64,000 bases of DNA from Chalara sp. BL73. Its lineage: Eukaryota; Ascomycota; Leotiomycetes; Helotiales. Positions 52,006 through 62,894 of the stretch are shown here, piece after piece. The first letter of the stretch is position 1. The number at the start of each line of letters is the position of its first letter. Location: contig CAKJVC010000088.1 in NCBI GenBank assembly GCA_918026815.1, forward strand, positions 1,984,001 to 2,048,000. Direction: 5' to 3'. Both the position numbers and the translations under genes were made by a program. The notes beneath the pieces were generated by a model. It did no database searches. It worked only from the letters and a program-made list of their open reading frames with translations, and was not told where the DNA came from.

Positions 52006-53346
52006 ATGGCTGAGGTGCCGGCCCGAACGCCGCGGCAGCGCAAGTTGCGGTCCAGCTGTGATGGATGTGGGGCTGCTAAGCTGAAGTGCGATCGCGTCCA
52101 GCCCGAGTGCGGACGATGCATCTCTCATCGGCTGGTATGCGTTTATGGAGTCTCGCGGAAAATAGGGAAGCCGCCTCGAGACAGGCAGCGGATTTCTGAG
52201 ATGCCGAGAGTGTCTCACGCGCCTGGAGGACCGTCTGCCATCAGCATCGAAAGGGAGAGGGAAAGGGAGAAGGATAGGGAGAGAGATAGAGACAGGTCGG
52301 ACGACAATAGTTGCAGGAGTTGTGCTGGTACCGGAATCTTTATTGGCGATGGGATCGTCCACAATTCAGGCTCGTTTTCAAGCATCAATAATGCAGCCAC
52401 CGACTGCAGTGTAGTGTACGGTTATCACGACGATCTCATGAAGCTAGACGCATTTCACGGCGAGCTGTCACAGCTTGATTTTACGTCTTTCGAGTTCGAG
52501 GATGACCTGATATCCATTAATCCCGAGATTGGACCAATCTTTACACTTGGATCGCCCGAGTTGGAGCGTTACTCGACGCCCGCAGCTCATACCGAGGGTT
52601 CTCGAACCCAAGTCGATGAGGATATATATTTCGACAGTGAATTCATACCTTCTGCAGGCTGCAAAGTCCACGATTGTTGTCGGGAAGCATACGATATTCT
52701 AGGCAGCCTGTCTTTCCTGAATCTGAGTAGTGCCTATTCTACATCTCGATCACCAACGGACTCAGCCTTAACTACGGTCAGCATTGCCAAGAACGTGCCC
52801 TTGGATTACGTCCTGCGTCTTAATCGAGAATCCAGCGAACGACTTAGCCGCCTGTTGGTATGTTCCTGTGCCAGAGACCCACATCTCGTGCTACTTTACG
52901 CATCAATTATCTCCCGGGTCTTGAATTGGTACCAGAAAGCTTCGGACTGTACCCAGAGAGGTTCATGGAGCACCGAAGCCGTAGCCACAGACGCAATGTT
53001 ATACAATATGTCCCCGCCTGGGTCGAGCACGGCGGCCAGGACAGGTAGTGCAAGTTTTACCAGAGACACCTCGCTTGCCGTAGCACCAACTCAGATGGCC
53101 ATGGGGTCCTTCGACATCCATGATCAACAGGTGCAAACCGCCTTGAGAATTCAGTTGCTCTCGGGCGAGATAAGAAAGACTGGTGATCTGATTGATCTGT
53201 TTACTTCACAGGGTTCCAGTAATGTTGACGAATTTACTTTTAGTGATGTCGATAGTCTATACAAGAGCCTGAGTTCTTGGTTAAGAAGGGAGTATTCAAA
53301 GACAGCAGATGTTATAAAATCTAGATTAAAGGAGGTTAGCACTTGA
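52006..53346 (+). CDS. AflR-type Zn2Cys6 transcription factor
   Basis: A 446-residue intronless ORF from the ATG at 52006. An earlier in-frame start at 51898 is less likely. Residues 18-45 form the zinc cluster CDGCGAAKLKCDRVQPECGRC followed by ISHRLVC. The pattern is C-X2-C-X6-C-X6-C-X2-C-X6-C, preceded by the basic RQRKLRSS that is typical of AflR. The linker VSRKIGKPPR also resembles AflR. An Arg/Glu/Asp repeat (about residues 82-105) comes from a purine-rich tract. The C-terminal half contains a CKVHDCCREAYDILGSL segment and a LSRLLVCSCARDPHLVLLY segment, matching the aflatoxin-regulatory domain. Proteins of this type activate aromatic polyketide clusters from the nucleus, often through TCG-N5-CGA sites. 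This one is a good candidate regulator for the PKS at the left edge. Confidence 0.9.
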   Translation: MAEVPARTPRQRKLRSSCDGCGAAKLKCDRVQPECGRCISHRLVCVYGVSRKIGKPPRDRQRISEMPRVSHAPGGPSAISIEREREREKDRERDRDRSDDNSCRSCAGTGIFIGDGIVHNSGSFSSINNAATDCSVVYGYHDDLMKLDAFHGELSQLDFTSFEFEDDLISINPEIGPIFTLGSPELERYSTPAAHTEGSRTQVDEDIYFDSEFIPSAGCKVHDCCREAYDILGSLSFLNLSSAYSTSRSPTDSALTTVSIAKNVPLDYVLRLNRESSERLSRLLVCSCARDPHLVLLYASIISRVLNWYQKASDCTQRGSWSTEAVATDAMLYNMSPPGSSTAARTGSASFTRDTSLAVAPTQMAMGSFDIHDQQVQTALRIQLLSGEIRKTGDLIDLFTSQGSSNVDEFTFSDVDSLYKSLSSWLRREYSKTADVIKSRLKEVST

Positions 53347-53589
53347 ATAGAGCCTAGACATATTAGATTAGATTTCTCTTGACATTTACAACTTAAATAT
53401 TTATAGGGTACAGCTAAATCCAGGTCATTAAACCTATATCGGTGTAGCGCCTTGGTGCTGCCCAGATACAGTACTAGGTCATAAGTTTAAGCGGAATATA
53501 AAAACGAGCATTCCAACCACTTTATAAATTTATTAATTACAACACAACCACTAATTCAATTAACTCAGTTTTGAAGATATGAAATATTG

Positions 53590-54160
53590 AACAGTCCCTC
53601 TTGTCCTCAAACTTTGAACCCCTTAGTAGTTTGTATGCCACCCCTTCGCCTTGATTACCGCCGCTACTCTATATGGCATACTGTCTGTTACCTGTTCGAA
53701 TAAACTATTAGGTAACTCATCCCAGCAGTCTATTAAAGCGTTTTCTAAAGCTTTAATAGCCTCTTCGCTTTTTCTCATTTCCTCAAAGTTCGGGTATCTT
53801 TGTAGAATGAGCTTCTTAAAGTAATGCTAAATGTGTTCAATAGGATTCAAATCCGGGGAGAAAAGAGGCCAATCAACCAATGGTATAGCCATATCTTGAA
53901 ACCAATTGCGCACTGTTTGTACTATATGAATAGACGTATTATTTTGCATGAAAATAAGCCCCGGTTCTCAGCATTTGAGCATCTGATCCTCGAGAGCTTA
54001 AAGGTAGGAGCGTGCAGAGTACCCATGCTTTTTAGACTCGAAGTCTCGGTCTAATAAGTAAAGCTCCGGCCGTTGTATTTTGCCCGTAACGAAACCAAAA
54101 GCAGGCCAGACCAGTACCGATATCTCTCTGCTTTTGTTGTACGTTTGTATCATCTTGCTA
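53590..54160 (-). pseudogene. Tc1/mariner (DD34D-type) transposase relic
   Basis: The minus strand encodes the C-terminal half of a Tc1/mariner transposase with three stops. It includes FMQNNTSIHIVQTVRNWF, where the usual catalytic Asp after Gln is Asn, then PLFSPDLNPIEHI with the DLNPIE motif that contributes the last catalytic residue. The terminal LENALIDCWDELP segment is also recognisable. It ends at about 53629, followed by an A+T-rich end with TTTGAGGACAAGAGGGACTG, which may be its terminal repeat. The N-terminal half is missing. It lies between the two Zn2Cys6 regulator genes. Confidence 0.8.
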
Positions 54161-54269
54161 CGTGAATGTCACTCTATAAATTATAAATAAACTAAGATTC
54201 TTTATAATCTTAGTAATATTAATAAATTAATAATAAGTAATAAGTAAAGTACTAAAAAACTATATACTT

Positions 54270-54478
54270 GTCACGGCGCAGGCTGGGATTGATAGGCACT
54301 TCGTCTCAGGGGCCTCGCTAAGCAACATGATGTGACTGGCCTCCTGTATATAAGAGTCTCATCCTCTTGATTCTCTTTACTCCGCAGCTTGTTCTCTTAG
54401 TTATAACGATTGATAGTTGAATACATCTTTGTGCCTTTTACACTAGGTCGAGATCTCTATTCTTCTTGAATCCTCACA
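54270..54478 (+). repeat. LTR-like segment (TGTCACGG...CTCACA)
   Basis: It starts TGTCACGGCGCAGGCTGGG, has a TATA-like CCTGTATATAAGAG core followed by pyrimidine-rich sequence, and ends near TCCTCACA. This resembles a small retrotransposon LTR. Flanking bases ATACT and CTAAG do not form a duplication, and no second copy is in the window. Tentative. Confidence 0.4.
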
Positions 54479-54809
54479 CTAAGTCGTTTGAGTTGGGTTG
54501 GTAGTGTAACAGCACGAGAAAAGAGGCCTCTGGGTAGAAGCGTAATGTCGATTTGTAAGCTTAGAATACAAAGCTAAAGAAAGAAGGTCTCTAATCTCGC
54601 TTGCTCTCACGTGAAGTATCACGTGAACCATGGTTGCAGTCTCTCCAGTAAAGGGGTATATGTGACAATTAAGTCCGAAGTAGTGGTAGGTCAGCAAATT
54701 GCCGTTATAATATTGTGTAAGTTAGTAGGAAAAGCAATTGTTAATTGCTATAGAAAGTGCACGCCTCCTTTATATTGCATTTTGACTACAGTATTATAGC
54801 TTGATCATG

Positions 54810-54945
54810 CTACCTTCTCTATCATTCTACCTTCTTTATCATTCTACCTTCTCTATCATTCTACCTTCTTTATCATTCTACCTTCTCTATCATTCTACCT
54901 TCTCTGTCATTCTACCTTCTCTGTCATTCTACCTTCTCTAGTAGA
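54810..54945 (+). repeat. 17 bp tandem repeat, about eight copies
   Basis: Units of CTACCTTCTCTATCATT, with variants CTTTATCATT and CTCTGTCATT, repeat about eight times. The array abuts and slightly overlaps the stop codon end of the regulator on the minus strand (54938), so it lies in that gene's 3' untranslated region. Confidence 0.9.
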
Positions 54946-56966
54946 GTAGAACATAGTGGCCGCGCCTTTCCATGGTTGATACCCAATCACAACTGTTAAA
55001 ACCAGCCTTTCTTGTCTTCCAGCACTCTTGTATGATATTAAATGCCTCTAGACAAGTGCCGACAGTCGAATTAGTGATTTCTGCAGCCGAAAAAATGTCT
55101 CTAAATGTGCTTTCATGTATTTCTTGTGCAAGACAACCAGATATACAAAACGGCCATACCAAGTTTCGTAACAATTTCGGATCTGCCAGTTCTTTGAATG
55201 CGGCTATTGCCCTTGAGACGCTTTCTATTATCTCTGGTAACTCAGGATTGGCGCCTGAAACTACAACGCAAAGATAGGTAATTGCCGAGAGGGCGAAGAT
55301 TTTGGTAATCTGAATTTGTGCTGTTATTGATGTCATTCTAGCCGTTGTGGCAGCCGGTGTGTTTGCGATGTGAGCTAGGATATCTTGTAGACGCTCCTCA
55401 ATTTTGCGACTGCGGTTCACAAGCTCCATATTGCTTAGCTTGTGAGCTTTCTCAGCCTCCCTCTTCCATCTATCTAGTAAAGAAATTTCCCAGATTAGGA
55501 GAATAGACTCGTTAGTACAGCCTATGATATCTTCCAAATTAATACCCCTTTGTTCTATTATAACTTTGTGATCCATCTCTAGGAAATGATTTGTTCGAGT
55601 AGAGGCGCATGAGATGATATCTAACGATATGAATGAGCCAAGCAAAAAGTTCATGGCGATATCATCTTCCGAAGGCAGGGTCCTGGACATCAGCTTTCGT
55701 GCAAGTGCATCTGGTGATAGAAGTGCTGGAATTAGAGCTGCCGCTGCACTAAGATGCCCTTGCCAGTTATTTATATCGCTACTGAATAGCTTCAAGGCCA
55801 AGAAATTAGCAAATAGCTTCTATCTGCTGCGTATAACATACCTCCCAGAACAACAGCTGGAGAATGCTGGTAAGAGACTCAATACTGCGAATTAGCCTAG
55901 TTGAGTTGTCCCACTCATGAGACTGTGCTATGCTACTTAGAATTTCTCTGAGAGCCATGCGATAATGGCCATACTCTGCTCTCAACGTCCCTGGCTCACT
56001 GGTAGTGCTAATGTTGTGAGAGATCGTTGAAAATTGATAATATTCGCTCAAAGCGAGAGTTGCATGATATGTCGATCTGACTCGCTTTATAATTGAGAAA
56101 AGCCAACCTCTCGCTTTTCGGTAGAACGGATACTGAACATGGAAAACTTCATCTAGGTAGTACATGATTAATAACTCCTCTGAAGATCCACATAGATTCG
56201 TTCCAACAGATGAGGATTGTCCGGGAAAGAGATATGACCCTGACAAATTTTCTGAGTTGGAAGGTAAGCTAGTTGGCAGCCCGAAAACATGATCGAGGGC
56301 CTCCCCGCCCGGTCCAACATACGTGTCCTGCCAGGAACCTTCTGTCGTCATCGGGGATGCGGGTAGTAGTGAATGTGATCCTATGTCTTCAAGCCCGACA
56401 AATGCAGATGCTCCTTGGAAAAATAGAGACCTGCTAGAACATAAAGACCCGCTAGAAGGATAGATTTCAAAGGCATTGAATTCTCCAGGTCCAATTTCAG
56501 GTGCGGAAACATGATGGTCTGTCAGAGCATTCTGTGGCAGAGTAGCCTCGTGACTCATATTGGGCGGAAAGCAGTACGATGATATCTCTTCAATCGATGA
56601 CTTGGCAAGCTTGGACCTCTGGTGTTTTGACATGCAATGTAAACAATGTCGACGTCTCTTCTGTTTGGTCTCGCTGATCATACGTTTGACTCTCAAGGAC
56701 TCTTCTTTCTCTCGTACTCCTCCATTCATCCATTCAGGCCGTGATCCATAGGTACAGTCCAATCCAAGAGAGTTACATATGGAGCAGGAGGGCTGTTTCT
56801 CGTCACATTTCTTTTTGCGGAGTCTGCACGTCCAGCAGCCGTGGAGACTTCGACCACCTAAGATAATGTTTAAGTCCATATACTAACTAGCAGCTACCTT
56901 TTTGGCATTGGAGCTTTCGTCAGTTCAAAATGAAAAGGAGCACTCACTGTTTGGCATAGCAGCCAT
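54938..56966 (-). CDS. Zn2Cys6 transcription factor with fungal-specific TF domain
   Basis: Preferred model: a 19-nt first exon 56966-56948 (MAAMPN), intron 56947-56858 (GTGAGT...CTTAG), exon 56857-55842, intron 55841-55790 (GTATG...GAAG) and exon 55789-54938, giving 628 residues. Starting at the later ATG (56879) would put MDLNIILG, which reads through the proposed splice acceptor, before the domain. The join gives SGRSLHGCWTC. The zinc cluster is GCWTCRLRKKKCDEKQPSCS followed by ICNSLGLDC, and EWMNGG follows as in this family. The C-terminal half, from about ELLIMYYLDEVFHVQYPFY through LFWELFSSDINNWQGHL, fits the fungal TF domain 2 type. Target genes are unknown. It may be a pathway regulator or unrelated to the cluster. 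Confidence 0.87.
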
Positions 56967-57428
56967 CAGAATTATCGTTTTGACTTTACTGGCTCTCGGT
57001 TTAACTTAACCTGAGCTATAAGCTATAGTCTGGGCTGGCATATGAGAGACAATGTATGTAAAATTTGAAGCTTGGCTTCCTTCGAGCGTTATTACAATAT
57101 ATCAAGAGAAATAAATATAGCGAAAATGGGGCGAATAAGGGTGAGACGGTGTGTTTCTTTGTGAGTGGTAAAGTATTATTTTCTCAATCTTATAATACTC
57201 GTTTTTATATAGACGGCTTACGAGGCGAGCCAATGATTGGTTCTAAGAATAGAACTTTTATGTTATAATCAATTTTTGCCTGTGATTGTATCTTCTAATA
57301 AACGTATAGATGATCTGACATCGACCCCCACACCAGGCGCCTAAGAGCCCCCTTATCATTTAATAGACGACGGGGCAATATGAAACTTTCTTTTCTCTGT
57401 TTCTTCTCATCAATTTCGATTTTCCGAT
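56967..57428. other. Intergenic stretch with MITE trace
   Basis: No gene is recognised. TACAATATATCAAGAGAAAT followed by AAATATAGCGAAA (57092-57128) resembles an arm of the hairpin element at 51498-51601. The 5' region of the regulator gene occupies the first part. Confidence 0.45.
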
Positions 57429-58045
57429 TTGCAAATGTTTGCAAACGTGATGAACCAGAACCAAATCGAGTTAATTGCAGCTTTAAGGGGAAAGGTTGAA
57501 CTCGCAGAGCCACTCACCAGGAGAGCAGGTATAGAAGATCATTATGGCGTATATGATCTCTTAAGCCAGGGTGCTGCAGTTGATAACTGTGACGAGAATG
57601 GTTGGACGCCTCGTGTCAGCTTCTCGGGATAGACTGTTGGTATACTAGAGCCCCTGTAGCCTACGTGAAGTAAGATTTACAGTAAGATTGTAGCAGCCTA
57701 GTAAGAGTCAATTAAGACCTTCCTATAGTCGCTGCCCCACTGTAAGACGCCTCTATGCACAGCGTACGTAACACATGTAAGCAAGTAGTCAAATCAATAT
57801 TCGCATTATAGCACCAACGTGGACATTTCAAGATCATAGAAATGCTTGTTTCTTTCGGAGCCAAGATACAGATATCTGACGACAACTTAAAAACGCCACT
57901 ATCAATTGCTGCCCAAAGTGGGAATAAGAGACTTGTTAAGTATTTCCTTTCCAAAGGAGGAAATCTTAAATTAAGGATGAGTGAGACAAACCACCAACGA
58001 TGCGAGCGATGGAATCGAAAAATTGTTAAGTCATCCTACTGGTAG
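57429..58045 (+). pseudogene. Ankyrin-repeat gene fragment
   Basis: Two open pieces, 57429-57632 and 57842-58045, encode parts of ankyrin repeats: YDLLSQGAAVDNCDENGWTP in the first, and MLVSFGAKIQISDDNLKTPL then SIAAQSGNKRLVKYFLSKGG in the second. Between them the frame has stops, but traces of a repeat remain (HFKIIEMLVSFGA). Family proteins bind partners through stacked helices. This copy is too broken to function. No start or tail domain can be recognised. Confidence 0.65.
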
Positions 58046-59250
58046 AGTTTTCAACCTATCATCGCCCATATCCATGACTATCTAATGCAATGGCGGGCGG
58101 GGGGGAGCTCGGCTCAACGCCTTCCGCATGGGAATCACACTGACACCTTGCCGGTGTAGCCCCACCAAATTGGGCTACCCCGAATCTACGGTTTATGATG
58201 TGAGAACGCGTGGAGTGAAGGGGTGTTTGCCAACCACTTTCTGTCTCGCTGCGGCGGGTGCAGGAAGCTAGCTACTGTACTGGGATAGTTTGTACCATAC
58301 AACATGTATCACAACACGCAGTGATCCTACGATCTGACGTGAATCTGACGGCATTGGCTGACGATGCGAAGGCTGGTAAGCTTAGGGCCTTTTATCGTGC
58401 ACGTACCGTACTGGCCAAGTGCGGCTCTCTTCAACCAGGTTGTAGATATGGTCAGTCAGCCTGTGTACTGTATACTGCATGCTGTATACTGTTGTTGTAT
58501 GCTGTATGCTACATGCTGTATGCTGTATGAGTAAGAAACCCCTCCCCGCAAGTAATCGGCCACTTTCCCTACCCCGCCGCACACGTCAGCGTCTGGCAAG
58601 CCCCCTTAGTCAACACATCACTTTTATATACGTAAGTTCTTATAGAATTTCTGTAGGGAAAAGGCGAGGGAGAACGTGGAATATTTAGCATTGTAATATA
58701 ATGTATTGCAAACACTAAAATATCTCTATATAATTGCTACTGATAGACAAGCTATTGCTTGAATAACTTTAAAAACTTTCAAATAACTCTACCTATCACA
58801 AAGCGAGTTCGACACCTTCTACTTTAGAGAACCGCAAAGCATTACACGGATAAAGATTGGTTAGGGCAGGGACAGGGCCTCCCTGAGAGAAAAGGACTCA
58901 AATACCCTGCAGCAGGGTGGCAGAGAGACTCAAATACCAGCAAGGATTCAAAACCAGTTACATGCCTTAGCACTCGTTTTACTATGGGGCTGAATGTCAC
59001 TTAATTAGCACAGCGGCAGGCTATTAACACCTAATAGTATTTTCCCTCTATTGACCGGTCAATAGTAAATTTCTTGGTGGTGCGGTAGCCGAGATGTCCG
59101 AGCGTGCAATTAAACTTTATTGACCGTTATTAGAAATAACCCCAGCCCTATAATTCACTACTAAACCCGTTCCTATCATTAAAACTAAGTTGTCGGAACA
59201 ACAACTGACCTATTCCTTAGCTATTAGCCTATTTGATTTAGTTGAACGTG
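58046..59250. other. Intergenic stretch with low-complexity and tRNA-like traces
   Basis: No convincing gene. A G-run (GGGCGGGGGGGAG, near 58093) and a dyad GTGTAGCCCCACC/GGGCTACCCC near 58155-58180 are seen. A 10 bp-type repeat occupies 58444-58530. TAGCCGAGATG at 59086-59096 matches the tRNA A-box consensus but no B box follows, so it may be a tRNA or SINE relic. Confidence 0.45.
58444..58530 (+). repeat. TGCTGTATAC-type low-complexity repeat
   Basis: Imperfect repeats of CTGTATACTG, ATGCTGTATG and ATGCTGTATA fill about 85 bp. The small ORFs through it on both strands are artefacts of the repeat. Confidence 0.8.
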
Positions 59251-59490
59251 TGTCACGGCACGAGCTGTGGATCTACAGATACGGAGGGCAGCTGTGGTAC
59301 TATACGAGAATCTATAGCTAAGGAAGGAAGAAGGAGCTCGAGGAGAGCAGGCTATATATACGCAAGGAGCTCGGGGAGCTCTCCTAATATGGGTCACGTG
59401 TGCTTAAAAGCACGCGACGTAACATTACTTTTCTCTCCGGAAAAAGCTTGTTTTCGAGCTTTAAAAGCACGACAGATTACTATACTAAGG
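59251..59490 (-). mobile_element. Family A LTR with a short adjoining internal piece
   Basis: The 174 bp LTR (59251-59424, TGTCACGGCACGAG...CGACGTAACA) is followed by about 65 bp that match the internal sequence beside the 3' LTR of the full element (TTACTTTTCTCTCCGGAAAAAG...). This is therefore the 3' end of a minus-strand copy whose remainder is gone. No target-site duplication is seen. Mutation is light. Confidence 0.75.
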
Positions 59491-59711
59491 ATCGCGGCTG
59501 GGTAAAGCCCGTGCTTGACTGAAAAGCTTGCTTTATTTGATTACTAAGCTAGCTGTACTCCGTAAATTATCCGTAAAACCCAAACGCCACTTGTAAAGCA
59601 CAACCCAGCTGCTATTTTTGCTTAATTATTTCACTTAATATTAAAATCCTATCTACAATGTCAAAACCAACTTGACTCAAGTTGATTTATTTCCCCATAC
59701 AAATTTTAGCG

Positions 59712-59985
59712 TGTAACAATCGAAGGCATATGGACTCCTGATCACGTGGCATGGTACGGACCCAAGATGGGGGAGAGCCCATACGGACCTTTTTCGGACA
59801 TGGCACTCATATTTTTTACGAACCTAAATACAACACAAACCCCGGAAAAATATAAAAAAAATATAAAAAGCGCATTTTATGTTTTTTGTATTTTTTGTAG
59901 TAAACTTTTTAAAATACTACTATTAGCTTAAAATACGTACTTTTATATACTTTTACTTAGTTTGTAGTATTTTAGTGTTGTTATA
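59712..59985 (+). mobile_element. Family E LTR, second copy
   Basis: This is 274 bp related to the solo LTR at 6584-6884, starting TGTAACAATCGAAGG and ending GTTGTTATA (RIP-altered GTCGTTACA). The left part is nearly unchanged and the right part is strongly C-to-T/G-to-A mutated. If the mutation pattern of the full elements holds, this is a left LTR with its internal region to the right. Confidence 0.75.
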
Positions 59986-60033
59986 TTATATAAAAAACAT
60001 TAATCTCGCCGAAAACGGCTTAATATTGTGGCG

Positions 60034-60093
60034 GGGAACATGCCGAAAAGCAAAAACGGCAACAGGATCTAGCACAAAACTTATAGGCACAAT
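60034..60093 (-). mobile_element. Family C-related LTR end, inverted
   Basis: TGTGGCGGGGAACATGC and AACAGGATCTAGCACAAAAC match the reverse complement of the last 60 bp of the family C LTR, then similarity fades. It is probably a related subfamily, not a direct copy. Confidence 0.65.
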
Positions 60094-62485
60094 AGTGTAA
60101 CGACGCAAGGAATCACTGGCTAGAATAGAGGCATATAGGAGTGCGTACAATAGGCTGATAGTGATTGCCTTATAGGTCTAAAGTACTAAAAATACAAAAA
60201 CATAAAGAGCAACTGTAAAGAATAGAAACAGGCCTAACATTATCTCCCGTAAAAAATGCTCGGTTGACAGTCAACCGGGAAATATTTTGGTGTAACGGTG
60301 ACCGCCTGTGACCATATATGCAAAAATCTCGGTTGACTGTCAACCGATTTTACTCCAACAACCTCAACTTTATTAAAAACCCATTACGCCGGTCGATAAT
60401 TATATAACTAGCATAGCAGATTTACAACTTACTTAAATAAAGCGCATTTCCGAAACATTAAGTTATTTAATAAAGTTAAACAAAAGTTATAGTTTACTGC
60501 TTTGTTTAAATATAAAATATCGTTGCGCAGTAAGTCCGGCAGCTATAACCAACTATTTGCACAAGCAACATTAAGTAAAGCTTAAGCTTCGCAAACAAAT
60601 AAATCGATATATTAAAAAATTCTTATTTAAATATAATTATTCGACAGTTTAATTACTACCGAATAAATTCGCTTTACAGCTAGTAATTAAAGTTGTAAAT
60701 AAATATTAGTGCAAGTATTGCTTACTTAAAAAAACACAAAACCGCGGCAACGCTAAAAAGCATAAAAACAAAGCTCACGACAAAAAAAAAGTTACAAATA
60801 AAAATTTATTTAATTACGTTAAGCTGCAGTTATAGTTCAAAAAAAAAAAAAAGCGCTATTAAGTTATAAATAAAAGTTAGCAGTCAAATCAGCTAGTACA
60901 GTTACGTATTAGCCCGGCTAACTAAACAAATAACAGCTATAATAATAACCGAAAAAATAACAGCAATTATAATAGTAACAGTAAAAATAATAATCAAAAA
61001 ATTATCGATAACCAAATTGTGCGAAATATTAAAACATAAAAAAATCAAGCCAAAAAACGCCGGCTAAAATTGTTGCAAAAAAAACTATTTATAAAAGTTA
61101 ATTCGTAGCTGCAATTTACTTAATAAAATAAAGTTTTAAGCCGGTTTAAGCATAATATAGTTAAAACTTACTGTTTTGCTCGAAAAACCGATTTTAACGA
61201 GCTCGAATTAGTTTGTATTGCTAAAACATAAAACCGGATATTAAAGCAATATTTAAATACGTTAACAACGTTTAACTACAAAAATACGCTTAAATAGTAA
61301 AAATTACTAAAAAATAAAACAGCTAGCTAGTATTCGTTCGAATTGCCGCAAAATGCAAAAACTATTACTAAGTATAGTAAGTTATAGCAGCAAAAGCTAT
61401 ATTACTAAATGCAAACAGCGCTAGCGAAATAAAAAAATAAAACAAAAACCAGCGTACAATTTACCGAAAAGCAGTTTGAAAACATGCAAAAAATCCGAAT
61501 AATATTACAAACCGATTTTTCAAAAAATAAGTTTACCGAAAAAAAAAAGCGAAACCGAGCATTAACAACCGAAATAATACAGTTGTGTATATTAATTGTA
61601 ATGCAAAATATAAACAAAATTTCTGTGTACAATTTTTTATTAATGTATTTTTTGGCCGTAATAAATGTAAATATACACACTAAAACGTTTTGTTTATTAT
61701 TTTATTATACTAAGTTTTTAGCTGCGGTTTTGTATATTAACCGGTTAATTATGTTAAAAGTAACCGTTCCAGCAAAAGCATAGCTTATATTACTAAGTCG
61801 AAATAATATTCTCGATGTTCCGAATCGTATTAAATGAAGGTATATCGAGGGGTGAGGGTCCGGATTAAACTTGTAAATATATAGACTTAGTCAGTCTAGA
61901 ATCTTTCAGTGATTGTATTGATGCAATTTCCTAAGCGAAATAATAGTTGTGGTTGAAAATATGCTCGATTAAAAGTAAGTGTTGTGTGTGTTGCTTTCCC
62001 GATCCGGCAAAATCTCAAAGGTTTGCTTATTATATAACTAGTTTCCGAATTAAAGTTATTTTCTAGTCCAAGTTTATTTTTACTTAACGCAACCAATATA
62101 GAATATAATTCACTTTCTACTAAAAGCTAAGCATTACAGTATTAAATAAATAGTTATAGTAAATTTGCAAAATATTTTTATAAGTAATTGTTGCGTTGTA
62201 AAAGTGTAGCGTTTTAAAACCGATTTAAAAGAATTACGCTAACTAAATCGAGGTTTATTTCGAGTCGCGAAATAAGCAACAAAACAACCGAGTACTTTTA
62301 TTATTTTTATATTTCAATAGCATTACATTATTCTTCAAAAAAACGCAGTAGTAAACTACAAAAACATAAAAGCGAAACAAATGCAGCAAAAGCTGTAAAA
62401 AAAAGTAAACTTTGTTTTTATTATTGATCGCGTTAACTTGTCGGTTTAGTATTATTTATTGTATACAAGCTTTTATATCCAAACG
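60094..62485. other. RIP-mutated repeat region, origin unknown
   Basis: A+T-rich sequence with scattered stops in all frames. The longest open piece (61484-61783, plus strand, 99 codons) contains KISVYNFLLMYFLAVINVNI but I cannot assign a family. Two near-perfect 17 bp palindromes occur at 60261-60277 and 60330-60346. The composition suggests a transposon degraded by RIP. Confidence 0.45.
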
Positions 62486-62894
62486 TGTCGAGGGGCGGCC
62501 GGGCCAGTTCCAGATCAGGGCCACTTTCGCGACGGCGACGGCGACAGCGACGGCGACGCCCCGCCCTCCCGCGCGCCGGCCCCCTTTTTGCCGCGACCTA
62601 CGCCCGCCGGCCTGGAATCAGGGCCCCGCCGTCGCCGGCGCGCGCGGCGAGGTCGTCGTCGCTCAGGTGGCGCTAGGCCCAACCAGGTAAACGTAGACAT
62701 CACGTGACCAACCGCCTTCGGCGGCATAGTCGAATTGCTTGCAGCTTACTCGCGACAGCATGCCTAACCGCGAGGCCGGTGGTATTTGGGCCCAAATACC
62801 AGGCGGTGAGCGGATTCTGCCCACCGAAGGGGCGCCAAGGCCCAAAACCGGGGTCTCCAAATACCAGCTCCCAAATACCACTTTGCGGCTGACA
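62486..62894. repeat. GC-rich island with LTR-like ends
   Basis: About 409 bp of high G+C, between A+T-rich flanks, begins TGTCGAGGGGCGGCC and ends GCGGCTGACA, so its termini are TGTC...GACA. It holds a GGCGAC-type hexamer run (62531-62558). A 22 bp perfect palindrome at 62780-62801 consists of TGGTATTTGGG plus its complement. Two further CCAAATACCA copies lie at 62857 and 62871. Open frames here are compositional. It could be a single-copy element that escaped RIP. No target-site duplication is evident. Confidence 0.5.
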
